From: Phaeobacter italicus
GTDB lineage: Bacteria; Pseudomonadota; Alphaproteobacteria; Rhodobacterales; Rhodobacteraceae
Reading direction: 5' to 3'
Length of the DNA: 64,000 bases
Assembly: GCF_001258055.1 (NCBI RefSeq)
Contig: NZ_CVRM01000031.1
Coordinates: 62,001 to 126,000, forward strand
Positions within the stretch are counted from its first letter, which is position 1; the number at the start of each line of letters is the position of its first letter. Shown here piece by piece: positions 41,958 through 51,008 of this stretch. The translations under genes and the position numbers were made by a program. Under the pieces are notes generated by a model. The model searched no databases and was not told the origin of the DNA. It saw nothing but the letters and a program-made list of their open reading frames with translations.

Positions 41958-43604
41958 ATGGCCGAGATTGAACGCGAAGCAATGGAATACGACGTTGTGA
42001 TCGTTGGGGCAGGCCCGGCTGGTCTGTCTGCTGCGATCCGACTGAAGCAACTGGACAGCGACCTGCAGGTTGTGGTGCTGGAAAAAGGGTCCGAAGTGGG
42101 CGCGCACATCCTGTCAGGGGCAGTGCTTGACCCATGTGGTCTGGATGCGCTGATCCCTGACTGGAAGGAAAAAGGCGCACCGCTGAACGTGCCGGTCAAG
42201 GACGACAATTTCTACATGCTGGGTGAAGCGGGTCAGATCCGCATCCCGAATTTCCCCATGCCGCCGCTGATGAACAACCACGGCAACTATATTGTCTCTA
42301 TGGGCAATGTCTGCCGTTGGATGGCAGAGCAGGCGGAAGAGCTGGGTGTCGAGATCTTCCCCGGCATGGCCTGTTCCGAGCTGGTTTACGGCGACAACGG
42401 TGAAGTCAAAGGCGTGGTTGCCGGTGTCTTCGGCCTGGAGGCTGATGGCTCCTACGGTCCCAACACCGAGCCGGGGATGGAGCTGCATGGCAAATACGTG
42501 TTCCTCTCCGAGGGGGTGCGCGGTTCGCTGTCCAAGGAAGTGATCGCCAAATACGGCCTGTCTGATGGCAAGGAGCCGCAGAAATACGGCGTTGGCATGA
42601 AAGAGATCTGGGAGATCGATCCAGCCAAGCACAAAGAGGGGTCTGTTACCCACACCATGGGCTGGCCGCTTGGCTCCAATGCTGGCGGTGGCTCGTTCAT
42701 CTACCACCTGGACAACAATCAGGTTTATGTCGGCTTTGTGGTTCACCTGAACTACAAGAACCCGCATCTCTATCCCTACATGGAGTTCCAGCGCTTCAAG
42801 CATCACCCGATGGTGGCAGAGCTGCTGAAGGGTGGCAAACGCGTCGCTTATGGCGCCCGTGCGATCACCGAAGGCGGTTATCAGTCCATGCCCAAGCTGG
42901 TGGCGCCAGGCGTCGCGCTTCTGGGGTGTTCTGCGGGTATGGTCAACGTGCCGCGCATCAAGGGCAACCACAACGCCATGCTGTCCGGTAAAGCCGCCGC
43001 GGAAGCGGCCTTTGACGCCATCAAGGCAGAGCGTTCGGGCGACGAGCTGGCCGCCTACGAAGTCAGCGTGCGCGACGGTGCGATTGGCGCGGACCTCAAG
43101 AAGGTGCGCAATGTCAAACCGATGTGGTCCAAGTGGGGGCTGACTGCGTCTCTGATGCTGGGTGGTCTGGATATGTGGACCAACACATTTGGTTTTTCCC
43201 TGTTCGGAACGATTGGTCACGGCAAGAACGATGCTGAGGCGACCGAGCCTGCAGATCAGCACAAACCGATCGACTACCCCAAGCCCGATGGTGTCCTGTC
43301 CTTTGACCGCCTGACCAACGTGGCATTTGCGGCCACCAACCACGAGGAAAGCCAGCCCTGCCACCTGCGCCTTGGCAATCAGGATACACCGATTCAGGTG
43401 AACCTGCCGAAATACGCGGAACCGGCGCAGCGCTATTGCCCGGCGGGTGTGTATGAAGTGGTCGAAAAAGACGGCAAACCAGAGTTTGTGGTCAACTTCC
43501 AGAACTGCGTTCACTGCAAGACCTGCGACATCAAGGATCCGTCGCAGAACATCACCTGGACGACGCCCCAAGGTGGTGACGGGCCAAACTACCCGAACAT
43601 GTGA
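41958..43604 (+). CDS. Electron transfer flavoprotein-ubiquinone oxidoreductase
   Basis: Passes electrons from ETF, which is reduced by acyl-CoA and amino-acid dehydrogenases, to ubiquinone. 548 residues. An N-terminal FAD-binding Rossmann motif VIVGAGPAGLSAAIRL is followed by GWPLGSNAGGGSFIYH. The C-terminal [4Fe-4S] ligands are RYCPAGVY and NCVHCKTCDIKDP. It is probably the electron exit for the acyl-CoA dehydrogenase at 28.3 kb as well as others. The protein is peripheral to the inner membrane. Confidence 0.95.
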   Translation: MAEIEREAMEYDVVIVGAGPAGLSAAIRLKQLDSDLQVVVLEKGSEVGAHILSGAVLDPCGLDALIPDWKEKGAPLNVPVKDDNFYMLGEAGQIRIPNFPMPPLMNNHGNYIVSMGNVCRWMAEQAEELGVEIFPGMACSELVYGDNGEVKGVVAGVFGLEADGSYGPNTEPGMELHGKYVFLSEGVRGSLSKEVIAKYGLSDGKEPQKYGVGMKEIWEIDPAKHKEGSVTHTMGWPLGSNAGGGSFIYHLDNNQVYVGFVVHLNYKNPHLYPYMEFQRFKHHPMVAELLKGGKRVAYGARAITEGGYQSMPKLVAPGVALLGCSAGMVNVPRIKGNHNAMLSGKAAAEAAFDAIKAERSGDELAAYEVSVRDGAIGADLKKVRNVKPMWSKWGLTASLMLGGLDMWTNTFGFSLFGTIGHGKNDAEATEPADQHKPIDYPKPDGVLSFDRLTNVAFAATNHEESQPCHLRLGNQDTPIQVNLPKYAEPAQRYCPAGVYEVVEKDGKPEFVVNFQNCVHCKTCDIKDPSQNITWTTPQGGDGPNYPNM

Positions 43605-43645
43605 TCGCCGCGCGAATGGTTTCGGCAAGGAATTGCCGGTAATAT

Positions 43646-43669
43646 GGGGGCAGCCTTCGGGCTGCCCCA
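43646..43669 (+). terminator. Hairpin terminator-like element after ETF-QO
   Basis: GGGGCAGCC and GGCTGCCCC form a perfect 9-bp stem capped by a TTCG tetraloop, about 40 bases after the ETF-QO stop. Only ATTGCG follows, so release without a U-tract is uncertain. Confidence 0.55.
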
Positions 43670-43744
43670 TTGCGTGTCAGGGGGTGGCGTTCTACGCTTT
43701 GGACCGAGGCAGAAATAGACCAGTCACCAAGAAGGAGGCCCCGC

Positions 43745-45466
43745 GTGCCCGTCCCAGTTCTTCGCAGCCTGACCTGTGCCGCCGCGCTTGCGGCCGCTTT
43801 GCCCCTGCCATCCATCGCGCAGGCGGATGGTCTTGCGGGGTCATATCTGGCCGCACGGGCGGCAACGCTCGACAGTGATTTCGAGGCATCGGCAGATTAC
43901 TACAACCGGGCTTTGGTCAGGGATCCGCAAAATCCGTTGCTGATGGAGCACGTGGTATTTGCCCGACTGGCCCTTGGTGATGTTGCAGGTGCCGCGCCCG
44001 TTGCCGCGCGCCTGTGGGAATTGGGTGCGCGCAGCCAGGTCGCCAATATCGTGATGGCCGCCGATACAGTCCTGAAAGAGGATTTTCAGGCCATCATCGA
44101 CCGCAAAGGCGCGCAATACGAGATCAACGGTTTGGTCGATGGACTGATTTTGGGGTGGGCGCATCTTGGGGCTGGGTCCGTCAGCGCCGCGCTCGCACAG
44201 TTTGATGAACTGGGAAAGAAAGACGGTCTTGGCCTCTTTGCCCGATATCACCGTGCCTTGGCGCTTGCCTCTGTCGGGGACTACGAAGGCGCTGAGGCGC
44301 TGTTTGCAGCTGACGATGGTCAATTGACCAATACCTCCCGCCGGGCTGTCATCGCGCGACTGGAAATCCTGTCTCAGCTTGGCCGAAACGAGCAGGCGCT
44401 GCAGGTCATGGCGGATGCTTTTGACGGGCAGCTGGATCCTGGTTTGACGGCTCTGTCGGACCGTCTGCACGCGGGAGAGACGCTGCCCTTCACCCTGGCT
44501 GCCACACCTCGCGACGGTATCGCAGAGGTTTTCTTTACCATGGGGGCTGCGCTGAATGGGGAGATGGCTGACGACTACGTGCTGATGTATGCCCGTGTTG
44601 CGGCTGCACTGCGCGAAGATCACGTTGATGCGATCCTTTTGGCGGCTGAACTGTTCGACAAGCTGGGCCGCTATGCCTTGTCGATTGATCTCTACAAGAT
44701 GGTGCCCCGTGGCCACCCGGACTATCACGCCGCTGAACTGGGCCGGGCAGAGGCGTTGCGCCGTGCAGCGAAGCCGGATGCCGCCGCAGAAGTGCTTCAG
44801 CAACTTGCCCGCGACTTCCCCAACGAGGCGCCGGTTTACACCAACCTCGGCGATCTGCTGCGCCAGCAAGAGGACTATGCCGGTGCGGTGAAGGCCTATG
44901 ACACAGCCCTTGGCCTGATTGACGAGGCACAGGATGGCCGCTGGTTCCTGCTTTATGCCCGTGGCATCTGTCATGAGCGGCTCAAGAATTGGGACCAGGC
45001 AGAGGCCGATTTCCGCGCAGCTCTTGCAATCCGTCCGGACCAGCCGCAGGTGCTGAACTATCTTGGCTACTCTCTGGTGGAAAAGCAGATCAAGCTGGAT
45101 GAGGCGCTGTCGATGATCGAGCGGGCCGTCGACGCCCGTCCAGATGCAGGCTACATCGTTGATAGCCTCGGTTGGGTGCTTTACCGCCTTGGCCGGTACG
45201 AGGATGCGGTGGGGCATATGGAAACCGCCGTCGAGCTGATGCCGGTGGATCCGGTGGTGAATGACCATCTGGGTGATGTCTACTGGGCTGTCGGGCGGGC
45301 CCGCGAAGCGGAATTCCAGTGGAAACGCGCGCTTTCCTTTATCGACCCTGAAGATACAGACGGCGAGGCCGACCCTGAACGCATTCGCCGAAAGCTTGAG
45401 ATCGGTCTGGATGCGGTTCTCCTGGAAGAAGGCGCCGAGCCGCTGAAGGTTGCGAATGACGGTTGA
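43745..45466 (+). CDS. Exported TPR-repeat protein
   Basis: A 573-residue periplasmic protein: a signal peptide (residues 1-25, ending SIAQA) followed almost entirely by helical tetratricopeptide-like repeats. The clearest are in the last 200 residues (for example [22 protein letters not shown] and [16 protein letters not shown]). GTG 43745 is chosen because AAGGAGG lies about six bases upstream. TPR proteins scaffold complexes; the partner is unknown. The end overlaps the start of ispE, a pairing I recall from other Rhodobacteraceae. Confidence 0.85.
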   Translation: MPVPVLRSLTCAAALAAALPLPSIAQADGLAGSYLAARAATLDSDFEASADYYNRALVRDPQNPLLMEHVVFARLALGDVAGAAPVAARLWELGARSQVANIVMAADTVLKEDFQAIIDRKGAQYEINGLVDGLILGWAHLGAGSVSAALAQFDELGKKDGLGLFARYHRALALASVGDYEGAEALFAADDGQLTNTSRRAVIARLEILSQLGRNEQALQVMADAFDGQLDPGLTALSDRLHAGETLPFTLAATPRDGIAEVFFTMGAALNGEMADDYVLMYARVAAALREDHVDAILLAAELFDKLGRYALSIDLYKMVPRGHPDYHAAELGRAEALRRAAKPDAAAEVLQQLARDFPNEAPVYTNLGDLLRQQEDYAGAVKAYDTALGLIDEAQDGRWFLLYARGICHERLKNWDQAEADFRAALAIRPDQPQVLNYLGYSLVEKQIKLDEALSMIERAVDARPDAGYIVDSLGWVLYRLGRYEDAVGHMETAVELMPVDPVVNDHLGDVYWAVGRAREAEFQWKRALSFIDPEDTDGEADPERIRRKLEIGLDAVLLEEGAEPLKVANDG

Positions 45467-46292
45467 GGCCTTTGCCCCCGCTAAGATCAATCTAACCCTT
45501 CATGTCACCGGCCAGCGTGCAGATGGATATCATCTGCTGGATTCGCTGGTTGGCTTTGCTGACATCGGAGACCGGATTTCTGCCTCTCCCGCTGATGGGC
45601 TGAGCCTACAGGTGGCTGGCCCGATGGCGGCAGGGGTGCCGACGGACGGCAGCAACCTGATGATGAAGGCCGCTGAACTGTTTGCTGCTGGCCGGGGCGC
45701 GGTGCTGACGTTGGAAAAACACCTGCCGCCGGCTTCGGGCATTGGCGGGGGGTCCTCCGATGCGGCGGCAACCCTTCGGGCTTTGTGTGAGGTGTGGGAT
45801 CTGCCGCTGCCGGAGACCGCAGATGTGCTTTCGCTTGGGGCGGACCTGCCGGTTTGCATGACACCGCGAACACAGCGGATGCGGGGGATCGGGGAAGAGT
45901 TGCACGCGCTACCGCCCTTGCCCGATTGCGCGATTGTACTGGTCAATCCGGGTGTGTCTGTCGCGACACCCGCGATTTTTCGGGCGATGGAGAACCGTCA
46001 CAATCCTGCGATGGCAGATGTGCTGCCAGTTTGGCAAACCACAGAGGCGCTGGCTGATTGGTTGCGTGCGCAACGCAATGACCTTCAAGGTCCAGCCGTC
46101 GCCCTGGAGCCGATAATCGGCGAGGCGCTGGCGACGTTGGCTGCAACGCCTGCACTGTTTCACGCAATGTCGGGTTCGGGGGCGACCTGCTATGGTCTCT
46201 ATGCCGACGATGCAACGGCAAGTGCAGCACGTGCTGCTGTGCTTGCTGATCATCCAGAATGGTGGGTGCGGGCGGGCCGGTTGCTGCGCTGA
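45456..46292 (+). CDS. ispE: 4-diphosphocytidyl-2-C-methyl-D-erythritol kinase
   Basis: GHMP-family kinase of the MEP isoprenoid pathway, phosphorylating the 2-hydroxyl of CDP-methylerythritol. 278 residues. The N-terminal [13 protein letters not shown], the ATP loop [14 protein letters not shown] and the late [11 protein letters not shown] are all in place. ATG 45456 lies inside the TPR gene's last codons, giving translational coupling. Its products feed the prenyl chain made by the convergent polyprenyl synthase. Confidence 0.94.
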   Translation: MTVEAFAPAKINLTLHVTGQRADGYHLLDSLVGFADIGDRISASPADGLSLQVAGPMAAGVPTDGSNLMMKAAELFAAGRGAVLTLEKHLPPASGIGGGSSDAAATLRALCEVWDLPLPETADVLSLGADLPVCMTPRTQRMRGIGEELHALPPLPDCAIVLVNPGVSVATPAIFRAMENRHNPAMADVLPVWQTTEALADWLRAQRNDLQGPAVALEPIIGEALATLAATPALFHAMSGSGATCYGLYADDATASAARAAVLADHPEWWVRAGRLLR

Positions 46293-46311
46293 ACGACCAC
46301 AATTCCAAACG

Positions 46312-46341
46312 AAAAAGCCAGCGCAGATGCGCTGGCTTTTT
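46312..46341. terminator. Bidirectional terminator between ispE and polyprenyl synthase
   Basis: AAAAGCCAGCGC pairs with GCGCTGGCTTTT around AGAT. There are A residues before and T residues after, so it can serve both converging genes. Confidence 0.88.
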
Positions 46342-46370
46342 GGATTTCTGTGCCTGCCCCAGGGACTGGG

Positions 46371-47369
46371 TCAGGCGAGACGAGCCACCACATAGTCGGC
46401 CAGATCATGCAGCATCTGACGGATGGGATCCTCTGGAAGCGCAGTCAGCGCATCCTGCGCCTTGGCCACCCAAGCCATTGCATCACGGCGAGTTGCGCCA
46501 AGCGTGTCGTATTTGTCCATCAGTGCCAGCGCGTGATCCAGATCACCCTCGTCTTGCCGACCCTTTTCGATGGTGCGAACCCAAAAAGCGCGTTCTTCGG
46601 CTGTGGCCTGTGCAACTGCCTTGATGACCGGCAGCGTTAGCTTGCGCTCGCGGAAATCGTCACCAACGTTTTTGCCGGTTGCAGAGCTGTCGCCTTGATA
46701 GTCGAGAAGATCGTCCGCGATCTGAAACGCAATCCCGAGCGCATCCCCGTAAGCATAAAGCGCATCAACTTCCGCTTCGCTGGCCTCGGCGATGACGCCA
46801 CCTGCCTGGGTTGCGGCGGAAAACAGCGCTGCGGTCTTCCCGCGGACAACTTGCAGGTAGATGTCTTCATCCGTGGCGAGGTCACTTGCGGCTGTCATTT
46901 GCAGCACTTCACCTTCCGCAATGGTGGCGGAGGCGTTCGCCAGAATGTCCAGAACCCGCAAAGAACCGGTTTCGACCATCAACTGAAAACTGCGGGCGAA
47001 CAGATAGTCGCCCACCAGAACCGAGCTTTTGTTGTCCCACAGCAGGTTTGCGGTCGGACGGCCACGTCGTTGGCCGCTTTCGTCTACCACGTCATCATGA
47101 AGCAGGGTCGCGGTGTGGATGAACTCCACCGTTGCCGCCAGTTTGACGTGATTGTCGCCGCTATAGCCACACAGGCGGGCAGCGGCGAGGGTCAGCATCG
47201 GGCGCAGGCGTTTGCCGCCGGCCTCGACCAGATGGGCTGTCACCTCGGGAATGCGAGGCGCGTGTTTTGACGCCATGCGCGTCCGGATCAGCGTGTTAAC
47301 CGCTGCCATTTCTTCGCTGAGTGTCGCGGCCAGCATATCGTGCGGCTTTTGCGTCAGGATTTGATTCAT
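46371..47369 (-). CDS. All-trans polyprenyl (octa/decaprenyl) diphosphate synthase
   Basis: Builds the ubiquinone side chain from IPP and a short allylic primer. 332 residues from CAT 47367-47369. The first Asp-rich motif reads LLHDDVVDE, the second FQIADDLLDY, with GGKRLRPML ahead. A longer upstream frame exists but looks non-coding. Chain length (C40 or C50) is not readable; alphaproteobacteria of this group usually make Q10. UbiA at 9 kb uses the product. Confidence 0.93.
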   Translation of the reverse strand: MNQILTQKPHDMLAATLSEEMAAVNTLIRTRMASKHAPRIPEVTAHLVEAGGKRLRPMLTLAAARLCGYSGDNHVKLAATVEFIHTATLLHDDVVDESGQRRGRPTANLLWDNKSSVLVGDYLFARSFQLMVETGSLRVLDILANASATIAEGEVLQMTAASDLATDEDIYLQVVRGKTAALFSAATQAGGVIAEASEAEVDALYAYGDALGIAFQIADDLLDYQGDSSATGKNVGDDFRERKLTLPVIKAVAQATAEERAFWVRTIEKGRQDEGDLDHALALMDKYDTLGATRRDAMAWVAKAQDALTALPEDPIRQMLHDLADYVVARLA

Positions 47370-47426
47370 CGTTTTCCCGCTTGCAAGGCTCGACAAGGCG
47401 CGGGCCTTGCCCTTAGATCCATCCCT

Positions 47427-47639
47427 ATGAAGGAACTTTTGCGCAGCACCGACCCAACCATCATGGCCTTTGCCACCGCCCTTCTTGAGGGAGAGGATAT
47501 AGACTGCTTTCAAATAGACGTAAATATGAGCATCCTTGAAGGTGGTATCGGTATTTTCCCGCGAAGATTGATGGTGCGGGAAGAAGATCATGCACAGGCT
47601 GAACGCGTGATGCGTGATAATGAAATTCCATTGCGGTGA
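47427..47639 (+). CDS. DUF2007-family protein
   Basis: A 70-residue protein matching the DUF2007 (putative signal-transducing) pattern: it starts MKELLRSTDPT, then ATALLEGEDIDCF, and ends in RRLMVREEDHAQAERV. ATG 47427 lies 57 bases from the divergent polyprenyl synthase start. It is coupled to the downstream methyltransferase by overlapping stop and start. Function unknown. Confidence 0.85.
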   Translation: MKELLRSTDPTIMAFATALLEGEDIDCFQIDVNMSILEGGIGIFPRRLMVREEDHAQAERVMRDNEIPLR

Positions 47640-48406
47640 TGGCCGGATTTTCTGCTGAAGAGCTGAGCCAGGATGACTTCCTCGGCGGGCGGGTTCGCCT
47701 ATTGCAGCCGCGCCAGGGATACCGTGCCGGGGTTGATCCGGTGTTGTTGGCGGCGGCTGTGCCTGCGCGGTCGGGTATGCGGGTGTTGGAACTGGGCTGC
47801 GGGGGCGGGCAGGCGCTGCTGTGCCTCGCGGCGCGGGTGCCGGGGTTGGCGCTCAGCGGTCTGGAGCTGCAGGCCAATTACGCCGATCTGGCGCGACGCA
47901 ATGCCGCGCTGAATGCAGCAGATCTGTCAGTGTTTGAGGGCGACCTGTCCGCGTTGCCCGTTGATTTGCGACACCAGCAGTTCGATCACGTGATTGCCAA
48001 TCCGCCCTATTATCGGGCAGGCGCGCATAGTCCGGCTCAGGATGCGGGTCGGCAGATTGCTTTGGGTGGTGATACCCCGCTTGAGTTGTGGTTCGATGCT
48101 GCGGCCCGACGGCTGGCGCACAAGGGCTATCTGCATATGATCCAGCGGGCCGATCGCCTGCCGGAAATGCTTGCAGCCTGTCTGGGTCGATTGGGGTCAG
48201 TCGAGGTGCTGCCGCTTTCCCCGCGGGTTGGCCGTGGTGCGGAGCTGGTGCTTTTGCGGGCGCGCAAAGGCGGGCGGGCCAACTTTCGCTTGCATTCGCC
48301 GCTTGTCCTGCACGAAGGGGCCCGGCACACCGATGATCGTGAAAGCTATGTTCCTGAAATCCGGGCTGTTCTGAGAGAGGGGGCCGCGCTGCCTTGGCCG
48401 AAGTGA
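47639..48406 (+). CDS. tRNA1(Val) A37 N6-methyltransferase-like protein
   Basis: A 255-residue SAM-dependent N6-adenine methyltransferase of the TrmN6/YfiC type. The SAM motif VLELGCGGGQALLCLA (about residues 49-64) and the catalytic NPPYY (about 120) are present. The N-terminal FLGGRVRLLQPRQGYRAGVDPVLL stretch is typical of the family. ATG 47639 overlaps the DUF2007 stop. The exact tRNA target is inferred from the family. Confidence 0.87.
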   Translation: MAGFSAEELSQDDFLGGRVRLLQPRQGYRAGVDPVLLAAAVPARSGMRVLELGCGGGQALLCLAARVPGLALSGLELQANYADLARRNAALNAADLSVFEGDLSALPVDLRHQQFDHVIANPPYYRAGAHSPAQDAGRQIALGGDTPLELWFDAAARRLAHKGYLHMIQRADRLPEMLAACLGRLGSVEVLPLSPRVGRGAELVLLRARKGGRANFRLHSPLVLHEGARHTDDRESYVPEIRAVLREGAALPWPK

Positions 48407-48469
48407 TGCGACGAGCGCGCCCCTCTGTATGGATGTGATTTCAGGGCAGATCGGCGAGGACACGCCTAT

Positions 48470-48497
48470 TTGACGGTTTTGCGACAAAATATATGCG
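48470..48497 (+). promoter_or_regulatory. Putative promoter for the YdcH-like gene
   Basis: TTGACG (48470-48475) and TATGCG (48492-48497) are separated by 16 bases in a locally AT-rich stretch, about 75 bases before the small gene. A TATATG overlaps the -10 at a less favourable spacing. This is a visual match only. Confidence 0.35.
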
Positions 48498-48570
48498 CCT
48501 GCAGCGTGACAGCGCAATTTTCTTATGATCCACTCGTTCTGTACGCAACACGCTCACAAGGAGGAATGAC

Positions 48571-48738
48571 ATGAGCCTCAGCTCGCATCTGACCGAACTC
48601 AAGAAAAAACACGAGCACCTGAGCATGGTAGTCGAAGACGCCCAACGATCGCCCTCGACGGATCGATTGGAAATCGCATCAATGAAAAAGCAGAAGTTGA
48701 AGCTGAAGGAAGAGATCGAGCGTCTCACAGCGTCCTAA
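48571..48738 (+). CDS. YdcH-family small protein (DUF465)
   Basis: A 55-residue protein, below common length cut-offs. It is almost entirely helical and charged: LTELKKKHEHL at the N-terminus and MKKQKLKLKEEIERL at the C-terminus, the pattern of the DUF465/YdcH family. A strong AAGGAGG lies about 7 bases before ATG 48571. It is a single-gene unit followed by a terminator. Role unknown. Confidence 0.88.
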   Translation: MSLSSHLTELKKKHEHLSMVVEDAQRSPSTDRLEIASMKKQKLKLKEEIERLTAS

Positions 48739-48816
48739 GGCGCGGGCTTTGACAATCTGTCGGGGTGGCTGATCCGAAAGGCTGTGCACCCTGAAAACAG
48801 ACGAAGGATAGGTGAA

Positions 48817-48846
48817 GGGTCATCAGCGCGGCTGATGGCCCTTTTG
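48817..48846 (+). terminator. Intrinsic terminator after the YdcH-like gene
   Basis: GGGTCATCAGC pairs with GCTGATGGCCC (one G-T wobble) across GCG and is followed by TTTT. It lies ahead of the convergent DMT-transporter stop and may serve both sides. Confidence 0.8.
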
Positions 48847-48865
48847 CATGGGACAGATAGCAGGG

Positions 48866-49735
48866 TCAGGCAGGTTTGGTCGCACTTGCCCGAGCGGCGA
48901 GGAGCGCTCCGCCGGTAATGAGGCAGGCGGCAATCGCGAGCGTCCATGAGGGGCTGGCAATGCCAACCAGAACCAAGACCAGTGTCGACAACAAGGGCGC
49001 AGCATATGAGCTGGTTCCGAGCATTTGAATGTCGCCTTGTTTGACGCCGATGTCCCAGACGTAAAATGCCAGGCCAACAGGTCCCAGTCCGAGCGCCAGG
49101 GTCGAGCCCCATCCGAGCGCGCCCTGCGGCCACAGTGTTTCCTCAAGCGCGAAGTGCATGATCCATGAGGCCAGGGCGGTCACAACGCAGAACACGGCAA
49201 CGGTGCTGGTTGGTGCAGAACCAAGCCTGCGAGCCAGAACCGAGTATCCTGACCAGGTAAGCGCGCAAAGAAGTGCAAGCCCATAACCGGGCAAGGCGGC
49301 AGGATCAAAGCTCGCGCCGCCTCCGGTGATGATCGTCGCCGCGCCAGCAAAGCCGAGAGCTGCTCCCAATAGATGCCCCGCCCGCAGCGTCTCTCCTGGC
49401 AGTAGCCCGGAAAATAAGACGATCAGCAGTGGCCAGAGGTACGCAATGAGACCGGCTTCGGCTGCGGGCGCAAGGCGGAGCGCGGAAAAATAGAGCGCGT
49501 GATAACCAAACAACCCGATGCTGCCAAAGGCATAGACACGCCATGGGACATATTTCAGCTGGCTCAACCCACCGCTTCGCCAGCACCAGATCAGGCCAAG
49601 CCCGCCGCCAAGGGTAAAGCACATGGCATTGAGCAACAGTGGCGGAACCGGGGCGGTCCCAACAGTCAACACTGCAAGCAGCGCCCAAAGGAGGACGGCG
49701 ATAAAGCCGATGGCTGTTGCGCGTTGGCGGGTCAT
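48866..49735 (-). CDS. EamA/DMT-superfamily transporter
   Basis: A 289-residue membrane protein with ten hydrophobic helices arranged as two five-helix EamA repeats (the repeat seam is near residue 140). It belongs to the drug/metabolite transporter group, which includes exporters of amino acids and metabolites. It is coupled by an ATGA overlap to a LysR regulator, the likely controller of its expression. Substrate unknown. Confidence 0.88.
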   Translation of the reverse strand: MTRQRATAIGFIAVLLWALLAVLTVGTAPVPPLLLNAMCFTLGGGLGLIWCWRSGGLSQLKYVPWRVYAFGSIGLFGYHALYFSALRLAPAAEAGLIAYLWPLLIVLFSGLLPGETLRAGHLLGAALGFAGAATIITGGGASFDPAALPGYGLALLCALTWSGYSVLARRLGSAPTSTVAVFCVVTALASWIMHFALEETLWPQGALGWGSTLALGLGPVGLAFYVWDIGVKQGDIQMLGTSSYAAPLLSTLVLVLVGIASPSWTLAIAACLITGGALLAARASATKPA

Positions 49736-50673
49736 TCTTCGGTCACCACAGGCACGATGTTCAACCCCTCGGAAACGGCGGCAGTCTTTTCGATTTCGGC
49801 CACGATCCAGTCGCGGAATGCCACGATTTGCGGGCGGTTTTCTGACCCCTTCTGGCAGAGAAAGCTGAAATGCGCCTTGCCCGTCAAGGCTGTTTTGAAC
49901 GGTGCAACCAGGCGCCCCTCAGCCAGATCCTTGACCACCAGGGCCCTTCGGCCAAGAACAACGCCGGCCCCGGCGAGGGCTGCATCAACCGCATGATCCG
50001 CGTTCGAAAACCGCGCGCCATGCGCGGGCTCAAAACTCTCTCCGACGGCGCGGAACCACGCGGGCCAATCCAGTCGCGGATTCATGAAATTGAGCGAATC
50101 GTCATGGATGAACGGCGCGCTCTTCAATGCCTCGATGGTGCCATACTGGCGTGCCATGTCCGGTGTCATGACCGGCATGACCCACTCCTCTGGCAGGCGC
50201 ATCGAGTAGACATCCGGATAGGGCCCATATCCAAAGCGGATCGCAACATCTACCTCATCCCGGGCCAGGTCAACGCGCCGCAGGCTGGCTGAGAACCGAA
50301 GGTCGATTTCTGGGTGGGCGCGAGCAAATTCATAAAACCGTGGCGCCAGCCATTTGGCGGTAAAGGCAGGCCCCGCGGTCACGGTCAGCGCGCCTTCGTC
50401 CTGAAGCCGCAATGCTGCGCGCCAGGCTGTGCTGAGCGCCTGAAAGGCATCTGAAGTGCCGGGGGCCAGAACCTGCCCTGCCTCTGTCAGCTCGACTGCC
50501 CGGTTCAGCCGACGAAAAACAGGCGTGCCGAGGTGTTCCTCCAGAGATTTGATCTGAAACGAAAGGGCGGCAGGGGTGACATTCAGCTCCTCTGCCGCAC
50601 GGGCAAAGGACATGTGGCGGGCCGCTGCTTCAAAAGCGCGAAGGGCGGTGAGAGGGGGGAGACGATCAGACAT
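49732..50673 (-). CDS. LysR-family transcriptional regulator (GcvA-like)
   Basis: A 313-residue LysR regulator. The N-terminal winged helix-turn-helix reads LTALRAFEAAARHMSFARAAEELNV in two parts with LGTPVFRRLNRAVEL after it, the GcvA/AmpR-type variant. The rest is a periplasmic-binding-protein-like effector domain. It is co-transcribed with the DMT transporter. A TAAGTA/TACTTA dyad seven bases before its start is a candidate autoregulatory site. Confidence 0.92.
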   Translation of the reverse strand: MSDRLPPLTALRAFEAAARHMSFARAAEELNVTPAALSFQIKSLEEHLGTPVFRRLNRAVELTEAGQVLAPGTSDAFQALSTAWRAALRLQDEGALTVTAGPAFTAKWLAPRFYEFARAHPEIDLRFSASLRRVDLARDEVDVAIRFGYGPYPDVYSMRLPEEWVMPVMTPDMARQYGTIEALKSAPFIHDDSLNFMNPRLDWPAWFRAVGESFEPAHGARFSNADHAVDAALAGAGVVLGRRALVVKDLAEGRLVAPFKTALTGKAHFSFLCQKGSENRPQIVAFRDWIVAEIEKTAAVSEGLNIVPVVTEE

Positions 50674-50679
50674 ATCACA

Positions 50680-50692
50680 TAAGTAATACTTA
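50680..50692. promoter_or_regulatory. Dyad TAAGTA-A-TACTTA upstream of the LysR gene
   Basis: A 13-bp inverted repeat with perfect 6-base arms, located 7 bases before the LysR start. LysR proteins commonly bind such interrupted dyads to control their own gene and the adjoining target. It lies very close to the start, so it may overlap the ribosome-binding region. Confidence 0.4.
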
Positions 50693-50786
50693 ACTGACCT
50701 TCTGAAAAGTCTCGTTTGTCAGCCTGTGTGTAAGGGATCATATTGAGGTCAAGTTAATGATGTTGATCTGAATGGAGGCCGAAGAA

Positions 50787-50933
50787 ATGGAATGTACAGC
50801 CACTGCTGCCGTGAAACAGGCCATGGAACGCGCACATGAAGAGCGCGGCCGCGCGATGCGGGCGTTCTGGGCCAGGTTGTTTGCCCCCCGCCGTGCGGGT
50901 GTTCTGCAGACTGGAATTTCCCGCTGGGCATAG
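50787..50933 (+). CDS. 48-residue basic protein (RSP_7527-like)
   Basis: A very short helical protein, missed by length filters. It has an Ala/Glu/Arg-rich amphipathic helix with ERAHEERGRAMRAFWARLF in two halves and an Arg-rich end. GGAGG lies 8 bases before ATG 50787, and a strong terminator follows, which supports a real gene. It resembles the short conserved proteins annotated RSP_7527 in Rhodobacter relatives, an assignment from memory. Function unknown. Confidence 0.65.
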   Translation: MECTATAAVKQAMERAHEERGRAMRAFWARLFAPRRAGVLQTGISRWA

Positions 50934-50958
50934 CGCGCATGTCCTTACGGGATTGGAA

Positions 50959-50985
50959 AAGGGCCGACCCGCCGGGTCGGCCCTT
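50959..50985. terminator. Bidirectional terminator between the small gene and phaB
   Basis: A 12-bp stem (AAGGGCCGACCC with GGGTCGGCCCTT) with a three-base loop. Leftward, for phaB, it runs into TTTTCC. Rightward it is followed by GCCGTTTTC. Confidence 0.8.
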
Positions 50986-51008
50986 GCCGTTTTCGGGGTC
51001 TGTCGCGA

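Noticed and set aside
42114-45490. Two frames of about 520 and 550 codons on the minus strand opposite ETF-QO and the TPR protein
   Set aside because: Both are antisense to genes with clear motifs and show no signal peptide, domain or ribosome-binding site.
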